Positions 44,698-53,735 of a stretch of DNA of 64,000 nucleotides are shown piece by piece. Within the stretch, counting starts at the first letter, position 1, and every line of letters starts with the position of its first letter. The notes under the pieces were generated by a model. That model worked only from the letters and a program-made list of their open reading frames with translations. It was not told the DNA's origin and made no database searches. The stretch covers positions 37,620-101,619 of the forward strand of contig CAZSAT010000007.1 of the NCBI GenBank assembly GCA_964604675.1. Reading direction: 5' to 3'. The stretch is from CAZSAT01 sp964604675 (GTDB lineage Bacteria > Myxococcota_A > UBA796 > CAJQPC01). The translations under genes and the position numbers were made by a program.

Positions 44698-46644
44698 GTG
44701 ATCCTGGCCCTCGCCTGCTCGGTCGTTCCGCCCGCTGACTCCGAGGCGTGCGACCCCCGCTTCCTGGACCCGACCGAGGTGCGCGCGAAGGAGATCCGTT
44801 GTGGCGACGAGGTGCCCAGTGGTGGCGAAGGGCGCACAGGCGACCTGTTGCTCCAGAACGCGCACGTGGTGGCGGTGGTCCGCCCCTACGCGTCGCTCAC
44901 GTGGGCCGGGCATGGAGGCGGTGGCTTGATCGACCTCGCACCGGCGGGTGGCCTGGACACCGTGCTCGAGGTGGTCCCGTTGCTGGCCGGTGGGTGGTTC
45001 ACGATGGACGACGTGAGCTGGGGGAGCGACGCCGCTTCGGCCTGGGTCACGCTGACCGGGGTGAGCACCGCGGTGGACTTCCTGGGGGGCACCGAGGGGG
45101 AGCCCGTCGAGCTCACCTGGCGCTTGCCGGTGGACGGGTTCGGGGTGGACGTCGAAGGCTCCGACGAGCTGTACGTGCACGGACTCCTCGGCGAGGTCAC
45201 CGAGACCGGGCTCTGGTGGGACGACCGCACGCTGGGCGTGGTGGGCGAGCTCGCGGAGGACCTCGGAGGGGCCCGCGTGCACCGCTCGTCCGAGCTCCTC
45301 GTGGGGTCGGCGGCCGACGTGCACGAGGTGCTGTTCGCCGACGGGGTGCACGCCTCCGGCCGCTGCGAAGGCGGGTCGGTGGCGGTCTGGTCGGACGATG
45401 AGGTGGTGGCGCGGCTACCGGGCTCCTTCGCGGTGCGCGTGCCGATCGACTCGGAGCTCGTCTGCGAGGTTCCGGCCCACGCGGCGGGTGAACCCACCGC
45501 GCCGGGCCTCGACCTCACCCTCGAGCCCGGCGCCGCAGGCGGCCTCGACCTCCGGGTCGAGGATGAACGGGGCGAAGCGCTCCCTGCGCTGGCCTGGGTG
45601 GACGGGGAACCGTACGCCGTTGCGCCCACCGGAGCCCCGCTGGCCCTGCCGCCCGGATCCTACGATCTCGTGGTCGAGCACGGGCCCGCGTTCGGGACGT
45701 GGGAGGGCACGGTCGAGGTTCCGGGGGCGATGGACGTCCTCCTGGAGCGCGAGCTCTCGGAGGGGTGGATCACGGTGGACCTCGGCCGTGAGACCTGGCC
45801 ATCCCGGACCAGCCGGCTCGACCCTGGCGTGGACCTGCAGCGCGCGATCGGCGAGGGGCACGTGCTCGTCGTGCAGCACGCGCGCGGCGAGGTGGCCCAG
45901 CCCGAGCACGCCGACTGGACCGCCCACCACGCGAGGGTCCTGGCGGGCAGCCTGACCGAGGGCCCCGCCTCGATCGTGTCGTGGCCGTGGTCGTCCAACA
46001 GCAAGAAGCCCGGGCACGGAGCCGCCGACGCCGTGGGCCTCGACGCCCTCGACCGACTCGCCGTCGCGCAGGGAGGCGAGGTCACCGACCGCCTCACGGT
46101 CGTGGGCCTGGACTGGGTCGACGAAGCCCCCGAGGTCCACGCATGGCGCCCGGAGCCCGCCGTGCTCGAGCTGGACGGGGTCGACTCGGCCGACCGTGTG
46201 ATGGCCCTGCTGGACGCGGGCTTCCGTCCAGCGTTCTCGGGTCCCGTGACCTGGTCGGCGGCCGACACCACGGAGCTCCCGAGTGTGGCGGCGTCGGAAC
46301 GCGGCCTCGCGTCCGCGGCCACGTCGGCGGGAACCGGTCCGCGGCTCGTGCTCGAGCGCGACCCGCGCCTCGGCTGGCCCAAGGTAGGGCTCACGCTGAG
46401 CCTCGAACAAGGCAGTTCCGGACGCCTCCGCACCGTCGAGGTGTGGACCGACGGCGGGCTGGTGGCCAGCTACGACGTCGACGGCGTGGGCGAGGTGCTG
46501 CGCGAGGACCTGATCATCCCGCCCGGCGTGTGGGCCTGGGCGCTCGGATGGAGTGACACGGACTGGGCCGTGAGTGCGGCGTTGTGGACCGGCTCTGGGG
46601 ACTGGGAGCACGATCCGCCCCTCGAACCGGGGTCGCTCCGGTAG
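44698..46644 (+). CDS. Unrecognised large lipoprotein
   Basis: A 648-residue protein. The GTG start is followed by a short signal VILALAC. The N-terminal ~270 residues are Trp/Gly/Val-rich and look like a beta structure. Residues ~280-350 resemble a carboxypeptidase-regulatory-type fold (LDLRVEDERGEALPALAWVDGEPYAV...LPPGSYDLVVEHG). The C-terminal half contains HAWRPEPAVLELDGVDSADRVMALLDAG and LTLSLEQGSSGRLRTVEVWTDGG. This arrangement is reminiscent of exported PHP-type metallohydrolases (CehA/McbA-like), but the metal-binding histidines are not evident. Function unknown. Confidence 0.62.
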   Translation: MILALACSVVPPADSEACDPRFLDPTEVRAKEIRCGDEVPSGGEGRTGDLLLQNAHVVAVVRPYASLTWAGHGGGGLIDLAPAGGLDTVLEVVPLLAGGWFTMDDVSWGSDAASAWVTLTGVSTAVDFLGGTEGEPVELTWRLPVDGFGVDVEGSDELYVHGLLGEVTETGLWWDDRTLGVVGELAEDLGGARVHRSSELLVGSAADVHEVLFADGVHASGRCEGGSVAVWSDDEVVARLPGSFAVRVPIDSELVCEVPAHAAGEPTAPGLDLTLEPGAAGGLDLRVEDERGEALPALAWVDGEPYAVAPTGAPLALPPGSYDLVVEHGPAFGTWEGTVEVPGAMDVLLERELSEGWITVDLGRETWPSRTSRLDPGVDLQRAIGEGHVLVVQHARGEVAQPEHADWTAHHARVLAGSLTEGPASIVSWPWSSNSKKPGHGAADAVGLDALDRLAVAQGGEVTDRLTVVGLDWVDEAPEVHAWRPEPAVLELDGVDSADRVMALLDAGFRPAFSGPVTWSAADTTELPSVAASERGLASAATSAGTGPRLVLERDPRLGWPKVGLTLSLEQGSSGRLRTVEVWTDGGLVASYDVDGVGEVLREDLIIPPGVWAWALGWSDTDWAVSAALWTGSGDWEHDPPLEPGSLR

Positions 46645-46657
46645 ACGCGAAGGCGTT

Positions 46658-48370
46658 CTACGGAAGGCGCTCAGCGACCTGGATCAAGCCTTGATCGAAG
46701 CGGGCGAGGAAGCCACGCAGCGCCAGCAGGCCGTCGACCTCGAGGTGGTCGTTCGCGAGGGCCTCCGCGGGGGTCTCGTGGCCGAGGGCGAGGGACTTCC
46801 AGGTGCCGGTGCTGAGCGTGGCGGTCGCCACCGGCTCGGGGGTGCCGGGAAGCGGGGTGCCCCACACGATCTCCAGCAGGCCGTGTCGCACCGTGAGCCA
46901 GGCGTGAGGGTGGTCGGTGAAGGCCAGCAGCACGGTCTCGTGCACGCCGATCGCCTCCTCGGGGCGCAGGCGGGCGACCAGGTTGCCGAGCACGTGCTCG
47001 ATGGGGATCGAAGCGACGAACGCCGGGGACAGCGCGGCCTGCCCGGGGGCAACCACCTCGCCGGCGCGTCGTTGGGCGGCGGCGACCAGCAGGTAGCCGC
47101 GGCCGTTGGTGTTGGCGGTCTGTTCGGCGAGCGCTTCGTAGGCCTGGGCGAAGGCCAGGTCGAGCTCCTCGGTGCCCGCGGCTTCCAGGAGCTCCAGGAG
47201 CTCCAGGGCCCAGCGGGGGTCGTCGCTCGCCTGGGCCTGGGAACGGACCGCGGCCACGCCACCCATCGACGCGATCAGCCGCGTCGCCCGGTCGCCCGGG
47301 GGCAGGGGGTAGAGCTGCGAAGCGCGCCCGTCGAACCAGCCCAGCTCGTTGGTGTAGAGCGCGCGCACGGACCAGTCGAGCTGGCCGTAGAGCTCCGCCA
47401 GCTCGGGGGCCGAGGCCAGGTGGTCGGGCAGACCGATCGCGGCCACGGCCTCTTCGAGCGGCGTGCCGGCGTTGGCGGCGCGCACCACGCTGTCGGCCAC
47501 CCACTGGATGCCGTCGCGGTAGGTCCGCAGCCGCGCTCGGACCGCGTCGCGCCCGGCCACGACGTTGGTGTGCGACGGCACCAGCACCGCCGGGTCGAGG
47601 GCCCGCATGGCGTCGAGGCTCGCGATCCAGTCGCGCGTGGGGCGCGGACGGGTGCCGCGGATGGTGTAGAGGTTCGGGAACGAGGTGTAGACGTTGTCGC
47701 CCGGAAGCAGCACCTCCTGGTCCGGCAGGTACACGAAGAGCTGGTCGTCGGTCTCGCCGTGGGCCTCGACGAGGTCCAGCGTGACGCCGCCGACCGTGAG
47801 CCGGGTCTGGCCGGTGAAGGTGTGGGTCGGCAGGCGTGCCCCGTTCTGCAACGCGGCGCGCAGGTCGACGTTGCGGCCCAGCGCCGAGCAGGGCAGCTCG
47901 GAGTCCGGGACATCGAGCCCGAACTGGCGGGCTGCACGGGTGGTCTCTGCCGGGAGGAACACGCCGTACTGCTTGAAGAAGTGGTCTTCGAAGGCCTCGG
48001 TGGCCCAGATCTGGGTGCCGCTCTCGACCCAGATCGCCGCGCCCCCGACGTGGTCGACGTGGGAGTGCGTGTAGATCAGCGCCCGAACGGGCCCCGAGGT
48101 GACCTCGTCGAGGGCGAGCCGCGCCCCGTGGGCGCGGGTCGGGCTCATGCCGGCGTCGATGACCACGCGGCCGTCGTCGGTCTGCACGACCACGGTGTTC
48201 GCCAGGTCGTAGCCCCGCGCGACGAACACCCCGTCGGTGACCTCTTCGACCCGCGGGTCGCCCACCTGCTCGGCGCAGTGCGCCTCCAGGTCGGCGGGGG
48301 TGGCCACGTGGCGGGTGGTGGCCACCGGGGTCGGGTCGCCACAGCCGATCAGGAGGGCGAGCCAGGTCAT
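46658..48370 (-). CDS. Metallo-beta-lactamase-fold hydrolase lipoprotein (alkyl-sulfatase-like)
   Basis: A 570-residue protein with lipobox LLIGC. The MBL core has THSHVDHVGG (His102, His104, Asp106, His107), HGETDDQ, LLPGDNVYTSFPNLY and VPSHTNVV. After residue ~290 comes a long helical domain like the dimerisation region of BDS1/SdsA1-type alkylsulfatases. A C-terminal domain could be the SCP2-like part. Alkylsulfatase activity is a family inference only. The ATG overlaps the hemY stop (ATGA), so the two are co-translated. Confidence 0.78.
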   Translation of the reverse strand: MTWLALLIGCGDPTPVATTRHVATPADLEAHCAEQVGDPRVEEVTDGVFVARGYDLANTVVVQTDDGRVVIDAGMSPTRAHGARLALDEVTSGPVRALIYTHSHVDHVGGAAIWVESGTQIWATEAFEDHFFKQYGVFLPAETTRAARQFGLDVPDSELPCSALGRNVDLRAALQNGARLPTHTFTGQTRLTVGGVTLDLVEAHGETDDQLFVYLPDQEVLLPGDNVYTSFPNLYTIRGTRPRPTRDWIASLDAMRALDPAVLVPSHTNVVAGRDAVRARLRTYRDGIQWVADSVVRAANAGTPLEEAVAAIGLPDHLASAPELAELYGQLDWSVRALYTNELGWFDGRASQLYPLPPGDRATRLIASMGGVAAVRSQAQASDDPRWALELLELLEAAGTEELDLAFAQAYEALAEQTANTNGRGYLLVAAAQRRAGEVVAPGQAALSPAFVASIPIEHVLGNLVARLRPEEAIGVHETVLLAFTDHPHAWLTVRHGLLEIVWGTPLPGTPEPVATATLSTGTWKSLALGHETPAEALANDHLEVDGLLALRGFLARFDQGLIQVAERLP

Positions 48371-49677
48371 GCGGTCTCCAGGAAGGCGCGCACGCGGCCG
48401 GCGGTCTGCTCTGCGGTGCGCGCGCAGTCCTTCACCCCGACGCCTCCGCACCATGCTCCGGCCAGGAAGAGCCCGGGGTGGGTGTGCTCGACGGCCAGGG
48501 CGCGGTCCACCCGCTCGAGGTGCCCGAGCGTGTACTGAGGGATGCCGCGGGGGTGGCGGTAGATGCGGCGCTCCAAGGCTTCGGGGACGTGGCCGAGCAG
48601 GGCGCGCTGGTCGCGATCGACCAGGGCGTTGAGCGCCTGCTCGCCGAGCTCGACCAGCTCCGGTGCAAGCGCGCCTCCGAGCATCGTGCGCAGCACCGCC
48701 CGGTCGCTTGGCGCGTGGCTCGGAAAGATCGAGGACGTGAACAGCGTGCCGAGCACCTGCACGCCCTGGCCCCGCGGGACCAGCGCACCAAAGCCTTCGG
48801 GTGGCGTCCAGGTCGAGGTGTCGTACGCGCTCACGGAGACTGCGATGGGAGCGTAGGGAATGGCGGCCAGCGCGGCCGCGGCTTCTGGCGCGAAGCCGAG
48901 CAGTCGGGCCGTGGCCCACGCGGGTGTGGTGGCCACCACGGCGTCCGCCTGGACGGACCCGTCGGCCGTTTCGACCGTCCAGGCCGGACGCAGCCCGGTC
49001 ACCGCGGCCCCGAGTCGCACGTCCACGCCCTCCACCAGCCGCTCGATGAGCGAGCCCATGCCCGCCCGGAGGCTGTGGAGCCTGCCCGGCGGCCCGAAGT
49101 CCCGGGCCTTCCTCGCTCGCGCAGCCAGCAGCAGGCTTCGGTGCTCCTCCTCCATCGCCTTCATACTGGCAAAGCAGGCTGGGAGGCTGAGGAGCTCCGG
49201 GTCCCCGGCATAGACCCCGGAGACCATGGGCCCGACCAGGCGCTGCAGGGGCTCCTCGCCCAGGCGGCGCCGCACGAAGCTCGCCACGCTCTCGTCGGCG
49301 GGGCCGCGGGGCATCACCAGGTCGAGCCCGGCCCGGAGCTTGGCCGGCCAGCTCAGGATCGGGCTCGTGATCATGTCGGGTGGCTTGTGCGGGAGCGGCA
49401 CCAGGTCGGGGGCCAGGTAGATGAAGCGCTCGCCTGGGGTGGCCGCCACGAGGTCATCACCGAGGCCGAGCCGCTCGACCAGCCGAAGCATCGCAGGCTC
49501 GTTGTCGAGGAAGCCGTTGGCAGCGCGCTCGGCGAGGCAGTCGCCCACCGTGTCGGTGGCGATGTTGCCGCCAGCGCGGTGGCTGGCTTCGAGCACCGTC
49601 ACCTCGTGGTCGTGGCGCAGGTGCTCCGCGACCGCCAGGCCGGAGACGCCGCCACCCAGGACCACCACGCGCGCCAC
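48367..49677 (-). CDS. hemY: Protoporphyrinogen oxidase (oxygen-dependent, HemY type)
   Basis: A 436-residue FAD enzyme for the penultimate step of haem synthesis. The N-terminal VVVLGGGVSGLAVAEHLRHDHEVTVLEASHRAGGNIATD is the dinucleotide-binding motif of the PPOX/amine-oxidase family. Also seen are ANGFLDNEPAM, VGPMVSGVYAGDPELLSLPACF and a C-terminal GLFLAGAWCGGVGVKDC. This last corresponds to the family's FAD-binding 'GVSVxDC' end. The GTG start lies 2 bp after the stop of a truncated aldo/keto reductase frame. hemE, hemN and hemH lie upstream on the same strand, beyond an opposite-strand gene. Confidence 0.92.
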   Translation of the reverse strand: MARVVVLGGGVSGLAVAEHLRHDHEVTVLEASHRAGGNIATDTVGDCLAERAANGFLDNEPAMLRLVERLGLGDDLVAATPGERFIYLAPDLVPLPHKPPDMITSPILSWPAKLRAGLDLVMPRGPADESVASFVRRRLGEEPLQRLVGPMVSGVYAGDPELLSLPACFASMKAMEEEHRSLLLAARARKARDFGPPGRLHSLRAGMGSLIERLVEGVDVRLGAAVTGLRPAWTVETADGSVQADAVVATTPAWATARLLGFAPEAAAALAAIPYAPIAVSVSAYDTSTWTPPEGFGALVPRGQGVQVLGTLFTSSIFPSHAPSDRAVLRTMLGGALAPELVELGEQALNALVDRDQRALLGHVPEALERRIYRHPRGIPQYTLGHLERVDRALAVEHTHPGLFLAGAWCGGVGVKDCARTAEQTAGRVRAFLETA

Positions 49678-49679
49678 GT

Positions 49680-49850
49680 TCAGCGGCTCCCGTAGACGTC
49701 GGCGCAGTCGAACAGGGTGATGCCGGCCCGACGCGCCGCTTCATGGAGCGCGGCGCTCGTGGGCTCGTCGGCGTCGCCGCCGAAGGACATCGTGCCCATG
49801 GCGAGCGACGACACGCGAACGCCGGTGCGGCCCAGGAAGACGGGGTCCAC
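49680..49850 (-). pseudogene. Truncated aldo/keto reductase N-terminus preceding hemY
   Basis: A GTG-initiated frame of 56 codons with GGAGG at 49856-49860. Its product, VDPVFLGRTGVRVSSLAMGTMSFGG..DEPTSAALHEAARRAGITLFDCADVYGSR, matches the first ~55 residues of aldo/keto reductases up to the active-site DxADxYG. It then hits TGA. The remaining ~250 residues, including the catalytic Tyr region's partners (Lys, His), are absent. hemY starts 2 bp later, so the remnant may now act as a translated leader for hemY. It cannot be an enzyme. Confidence 0.75.
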
Positions 49851-49914
49851 GGAGACCTCCAGGGGTGGTCGGTCCAGCTATCGCCCTCGTCTATGCTCGG
49901 CCCTCGGAGGAGCC

Positions 49915-50964
49915 GTGGGCCGAGCGACGACCCTGCGTGCGGCGGCGGTCGCGGTGGGACTGGCAGCTGCGCTGTTGCTCGCGGAGCTCGCGTTGGCGCT
50001 GGTGGGCTGGCAGCCGGCTGTCCCCGGCGCGAAGGTCTTCCTGGCGCAGTCGGCGCCCATGAAGCGCTTCTTCCACTGCTACCCGGAGCCAGGTCCGGGC
50101 CTCGAGGCTGCTCCGGTGCTCGAGGGCACGTGGACGGCCCGCCACGAGGGTGCGAAGCAGGCCATGCCCCCGGCCGAGGCCGTCGCTGGGAGCCCCTGGT
50201 GCGTCGAATACCTCATCTCCGCCGAGGGCTTCCGCATCGATCCCTCCGCAACGCCTCGGAAGGGACGACGCATCGGGCTCGTCGGGGACTCGTTCACGGT
50301 CGGCGAGGGGCTCGGCTACGACGACACGCTGGGTGCCCAGCTCGAGGAGCTGCTCGATCAGCGGGTGATGACGCTCGGTCGGTCCGGCGCGAGCGCCGAG
50401 GACGCCGCGGCCACGATCGAACAGGGCATGGAGCGTGGCTGGTTCCGCCGCGCGGTGTACGTGTTCGTGCCCAACGACATCTGGCTGCCCGACGCGTTGA
50501 AGGCCGAGAAGCGCGCTATCGGCTGGAGCAACAACCTGCGTGAGCCCGAGCTGGGCTTCGCCGGGCAGCTGCGGCTCACCCGCCTCGTGGCGCGGGCGGT
50601 GGCGCTCCGGCAGGCGCGCGACGCCACCCTCGCGCTCTACGGTCGCGCCTACGACCCCGCACACAATCCGGAAGGGTTGGCGCGCCTCGAGCGGGCGCTC
50701 GCGGCGATGGCCCGCCACCCGGTCGCCGTGGTGCTCTACCCCTTCCTCGTGGACCTGGATGCGTACCCGCTCACCTCGGTGCACGAGGCCGTTGCTGCTC
50801 GCGCTCGGGACGCGGGCCTGCCGGTGCTGGACCTGGCGGTAGCCTTTGCCGGGCACGACGAAGCCGCGCTCCACGTGCAAGCGGTCGATCGGCATCCGAA
50901 CGGACAGGCCCATGCCATCGCCGCGGGTGCGGTGGCGTCTTGGCTCGGCGAACCGGGTCGTTAG
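49915..50964 (+). CDS. SGNH/GDSL-hydrolase-like protein, membrane anchored
   Basis: A 349-residue protein; the GTG is preceded by GGAGG. An N-terminal helix (LRAAAVAVGLAAALLLAELALALVGW) anchors or exports it. Block I is LVGDSFTVGEG with Ser126; block III is FVPND; the final block has DRHPNGQAH with Asp325/His327. The fold fits SGNH hydrolases such as acyl-transferring or deacetylating enzymes of cell-surface glycans. Substrate unknown. It lies between hemY and the rest of the hem genes, on the opposite strand. Confidence 0.75.
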   Translation: MGRATTLRAAAVAVGLAAALLLAELALALVGWQPAVPGAKVFLAQSAPMKRFFHCYPEPGPGLEAAPVLEGTWTARHEGAKQAMPPAEAVAGSPWCVEYLISAEGFRIDPSATPRKGRRIGLVGDSFTVGEGLGYDDTLGAQLEELLDQRVMTLGRSGASAEDAAATIEQGMERGWFRRAVYVFVPNDIWLPDALKAEKRAIGWSNNLREPELGFAGQLRLTRLVARAVALRQARDATLALYGRAYDPAHNPEGLARLERALAAMARHPVAVVLYPFLVDLDAYPLTSVHEAVAARARDAGLPVLDLAVAFAGHDEAALHVQAVDRHPNGQAHAIAAGAVASWLGEPGR

Positions 50965-50968
50965 CGAG

Positions 50969-51403
50969 TCACCTGGCCGCGCCGAGCGGCAACCCGCTCA
51001 TTCGGGTGCGCCCTCGTGAGCGCTCGGGGTTCGAGAGGCCAGGCTGGTCGGCGAAGCCGTGGAGAGCGAACTCGGGCCAGGGTCCCAGTGCGCGAAGGGC
51101 CTGCCTCACCGCTCCGGCGAGGGCCGTGGGCAGATCGGCCCGCACCACGGTGGGCTGCACCGGGCAGGGGCCGATCGAGTCCAGCACGCGGTAGCCCTCC
51201 GCCCGCACCGTGGGGTGGCAGCCGCGGGCGGCCAGGGTGAGCATCGTGCTGTCGATCGTGGCCACGTCGATGCCGCGCCGAGCCAGGGCGGCGAGCGAGG
51301 CGGGGTGGGACCCCGTCTGCACCAGCTCCCCGAAGAACTCCGGCGGCGTCAGGCCAGCGCTCGCCAGGCGATCGGTCACCCCGCACCAGCCGCTCAGGGA
51401 CAT
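50969..51403 (-). pseudogene. 5'-truncated PhnD-like phosphonate/phosphate-binding protein gene
   Basis: A 144-codon frame. SPMSLSGWCGVTDRL corresponds to the family's 'NdpxSxSG' segment. GELVQTGSHPASLAALARRGIDVATIDSTM and GYRVLDSIGPCPVQPTVV follow the C-terminal half of PhnD-type periplasmic binding proteins (normally ~290 residues). The signal peptide and first ~110 residues are missing. The frame begins 29 bp after the hemH stop. It is either a decayed gene or a shortened protein reusing an internal ATG; without a signal peptide it could not reach the periplasm. Confidence 0.62.
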
Positions 51404-51432
51404 GGGGCTGCGCCCTGCGGGAAGCAGCGGGT

Positions 51433-52377
51433 TCAGGCTGGACGCTCTTGCGCGAGGGCCCCGCGCGTGAGGTCGGCCAAAGCCGTGACGTAGGTCGGCG
51501 AGCTGTTCAGTGCCGGCACACGCACGAAGGTCTCCACCCCCGCACGGCTGGCGACCTCCCGGTTCTCGATGTCGAGCTCGACCAGGGTCTCGATGTGGTC
51601 GCTGGTGAAGGCGATCGGAACCACGACCAGCGCGGCCTCACCAGCCGATCCGAGGCGCTCCATCGTGTCGAGGGTGGACGGCTCGAGCCACCTGGTGACG
51701 CCGACCTTGGACTGGAAGCACAGCGTGTGGCGGACCTGCCGGTCCAGGCCGGCGAGCACCGCGGCCACGGTGCGCTCGATCTCGTCCAGGTAGGGATCGC
51801 CGTCGTCGATGCGCTTCTGCGGCATGCCGTGCGCCGAGAAGACCAGGTGCGCGTCGGGCGCCTTCGCCAGACCTTCGCTCACGCCTTCGATCATCGCGGC
51901 GACGTAGCCGGGGTGATCCGGGTAGCTCTCGACCACCCGGACGTCTCCAGTGTGTCCTCGCAGGGCTCGTCGTGCGTCGTTCAGGGAGCTCCGTGTCGTC
52001 GCACCACAGGCGTGTGGGTAGAGCGACAGGAGCACCACGGGTTGACCGGGCTCGAGCGCGGCGGCTGCCTGCATCGCGCCCTCGCCCCAGTACCGGAAGA
52101 CGGGGCGGCACACGAAGGCTTCACCCAGCTCGGCCTGCAACAACGCGCACTGCTCTCGCACGATGGCCAGCTGCGGAGATACGCCACCCATGCGCTCGTA
52201 GTCGCCGGCCACGATCGCTGCGCGCCGGCGGCTGATGATCGCCGCGAAGACCCACTGGAGCCAGGGGATCGGGAAGGGGATCAGGTCGTGGTCGTTGAGC
52301 AGGTTGTAGAGGAAGGGCTGCACCGCTTCGGTGCCGTCCGGTCCGCCCATGTTCAAGAGCCACACCGCAGTCTTCAT
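51433..52377 (-). CDS. hemH: Ferrochelatase
   Basis: A 314-residue enzyme inserting Fe2+ into protoporphyrin IX. The start MKTAVWLLNMGGPD is the family's N-terminal 'llnlGgP'. MRYGxP-like features are replaced by VFRYWGEGAM. FSAHGMPQKRIDDGDPY is the HG active-site region with the conserved His, and FTSDHIETLVELD is the C-terminal signature (S-D-H-x-E-T-L-x-E-L-D). The start codon shares one base with the hemN stop (TGATG). It is the last intact hem gene in the operon. Confidence 0.96.
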   Translation of the reverse strand: MKTAVWLLNMGGPDGTEAVQPFLYNLLNDHDLIPFPIPWLQWVFAAIISRRRAAIVAGDYERMGGVSPQLAIVREQCALLQAELGEAFVCRPVFRYWGEGAMQAAAALEPGQPVVLLSLYPHACGATTRSSLNDARRALRGHTGDVRVVESYPDHPGYVAAMIEGVSEGLAKAPDAHLVFSAHGMPQKRIDDGDPYLDEIERTVAAVLAGLDRQVRHTLCFQSKVGVTRWLEPSTLDTMERLGSAGEAALVVVPIAFTSDHIETLVELDIENREVASRAGVETFVRVPALNSSPTYVTALADLTRGALAQERPA

Positions 52378-53735
52378 CAGATCGTCCGGCTGAACCGCGG
52401 GGCACCGTCCTGCTTCTTCTTCAGGTAGGCATCGAAGGGCATGGCCGCGAGCCGAACCAGCACGCGGCCCTTCTCGGTCACCCGGATGTGCTCGGCATCG
52501 CGCACCACGAAGCCGTCGGCCTCCAACGGGGCGAGCTCGAGCAGGGCTTGGCCGAAGTGCTCCGCGAAGTCCACGCCGAAGCGACGCTCCACGGCGGGGA
52601 TGTCGAGGTGCAGGTTGCACATGATGGCGTTGACCACGTGGCGGCGGAGGCGATCTTCGTCGCTCATCACCCAGCCGCGCTTCACGGTGCTCTCGCCAGC
52701 CTCCACCCGCTGCATCCACGTGGCGAGCTTGGTCTCCGCTTGCCAGTACACCCCGCCGACCTCGCTGATGGCGCTCATGCCGAGCCCGATCATGTCCACG
52801 TCGGCCAGGGTGGTGTAGCCCATGAAGTTCCGGTGGAGCCCTCGGCTCCGCTGGGCCACGGCGAGCTGGTCCTCGGCGACCGCGAAGTGGTCGAGCCCGA
52901 GCGGGTCGTAGCCGGCCTCCGCGAACGCGCGCTGCGCCATGAGGTATTGGGTGGCGCGCAGGTCGACGCCGGGGAGCGTGGCCTCGTCGATGCGCTTCAT
53001 GTGGTTGTGCAACCACGGCACGTGGGCGTAGCCGAAGACCGCCAGCCGGTCGGGTCGCAGGGCGATGGTGCGCTGGAGCGTGGCGCGGAACGTGGCCTCG
53101 GTCTGCGTGGGCAGGCCGTACATCAGGTCGAGGTTCAGGCCCCACCAGCCCAGCTCCCGCGCCATCGCGAGCAGGTCGGCGATGCGCTCGCCCCACTGGG
53201 GACGGTTGACCGCCGTGAGCACGCCGTCGTCGAAGCTCTGCACGCCCAGCGAGAGGCGGTTGTAGCCCTGCTCGGCGAGGGCCTCGAGGTGCGCGCGGGT
53301 GGTGATCTGCGGGTCGGCTTCGATCGAGAGCTCGGCCCCCTCGATGGGCTCGAAGCGGGTGAGCAGGAGCTGGTGCAGCCGCACCATCTCTTCGGGGGTG
53401 AACCACGTGGGCGTGCCGCCGCCCCAGTGGATGCGTTGCACGGCCAGGCGCTCCGCGGGCAGCGGGAGCTCGTGGAGCTGACGCTCGACGAGGGCGATGT
53501 AGCGCTCGCCGATCGGGCGGCGTCCGGCCACCACCATGTTGCAGCCGCAGAAGGTGCACTGCTCGGCGCAAAACGGCACGTGGAGGTAGACCTGCGCGGG
53601 CTCGCGAGCACGCCCGAGGGCGGCGTCGGTCTCGGCACGCGACAGCGCGCCCCAGACGGGCACGGTCGGGTAGCTCGTGTAGCGCGGACCGGGCCGGTCC
53701 CAGCGCCTCAGCTCGCTCGGGCTGACCAGCTCCAT
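52377..53735 (-). CDS. hemN: Oxygen-independent coproporphyrinogen III oxidase
   Basis: A 452-residue radical SAM enzyme. HVPFCAEQCTFCGCN gives Cys56, Cys60, Cys63 for the 4Fe-4S cluster, plus the extra Cys65 characteristic of HemN itself rather than HemW. RYTSYPT at residues 18-24 is the HemN N-terminal motif. GGGTPTW, SIEADP, SLGVQSFD and the C-terminal HemN domain (RNFMGYTT) are intact. It converts coproporphyrinogen to protoporphyrinogen without oxygen. The gene overlaps hemE by 28 bp. Pairing with an oxygen-dependent HemY is notable. Confidence 0.96.
   Translation of the reverse strand: MELVSPSELRRWDRPGPRYTSYPTVPVWGALSRAETDAALGRAREPAQVYLHVPFCAEQCTFCGCNMVVAGRRPIGERYIALVERQLHELPLPAERLAVQRIHWGGGTPTWFTPEEMVRLHQLLLTRFEPIEGAELSIEADPQITTRAHLEALAEQGYNRLSLGVQSFDDGVLTAVNRPQWGERIADLLAMARELGWWGLNLDLMYGLPTQTEATFRATLQRTIALRPDRLAVFGYAHVPWLHNHMKRIDEATLPGVDLRATQYLMAQRAFAEAGYDPLGLDHFAVAEDQLAVAQRSRGLHRNFMGYTTLADVDMIGLGMSAISEVGGVYWQAETKLATWMQRVEAGESTVKRGWVMSDEDRLRRHVVNAIMCNLHLDIPAVERRFGVDFAEHFGQALLELAPLEADGFVVRDAEHIRVTEKGRVLVRLAAMPFDAYLKKKQDGAPRFSRTI

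Noticed and set aside
49680..49682. TGA ending the aldo/keto reductase stub as a possible recoded codon
   Set aside because: The sequence after the TGA does not continue AKR homology in that frame; hemY begins in another frame 2 bp later.
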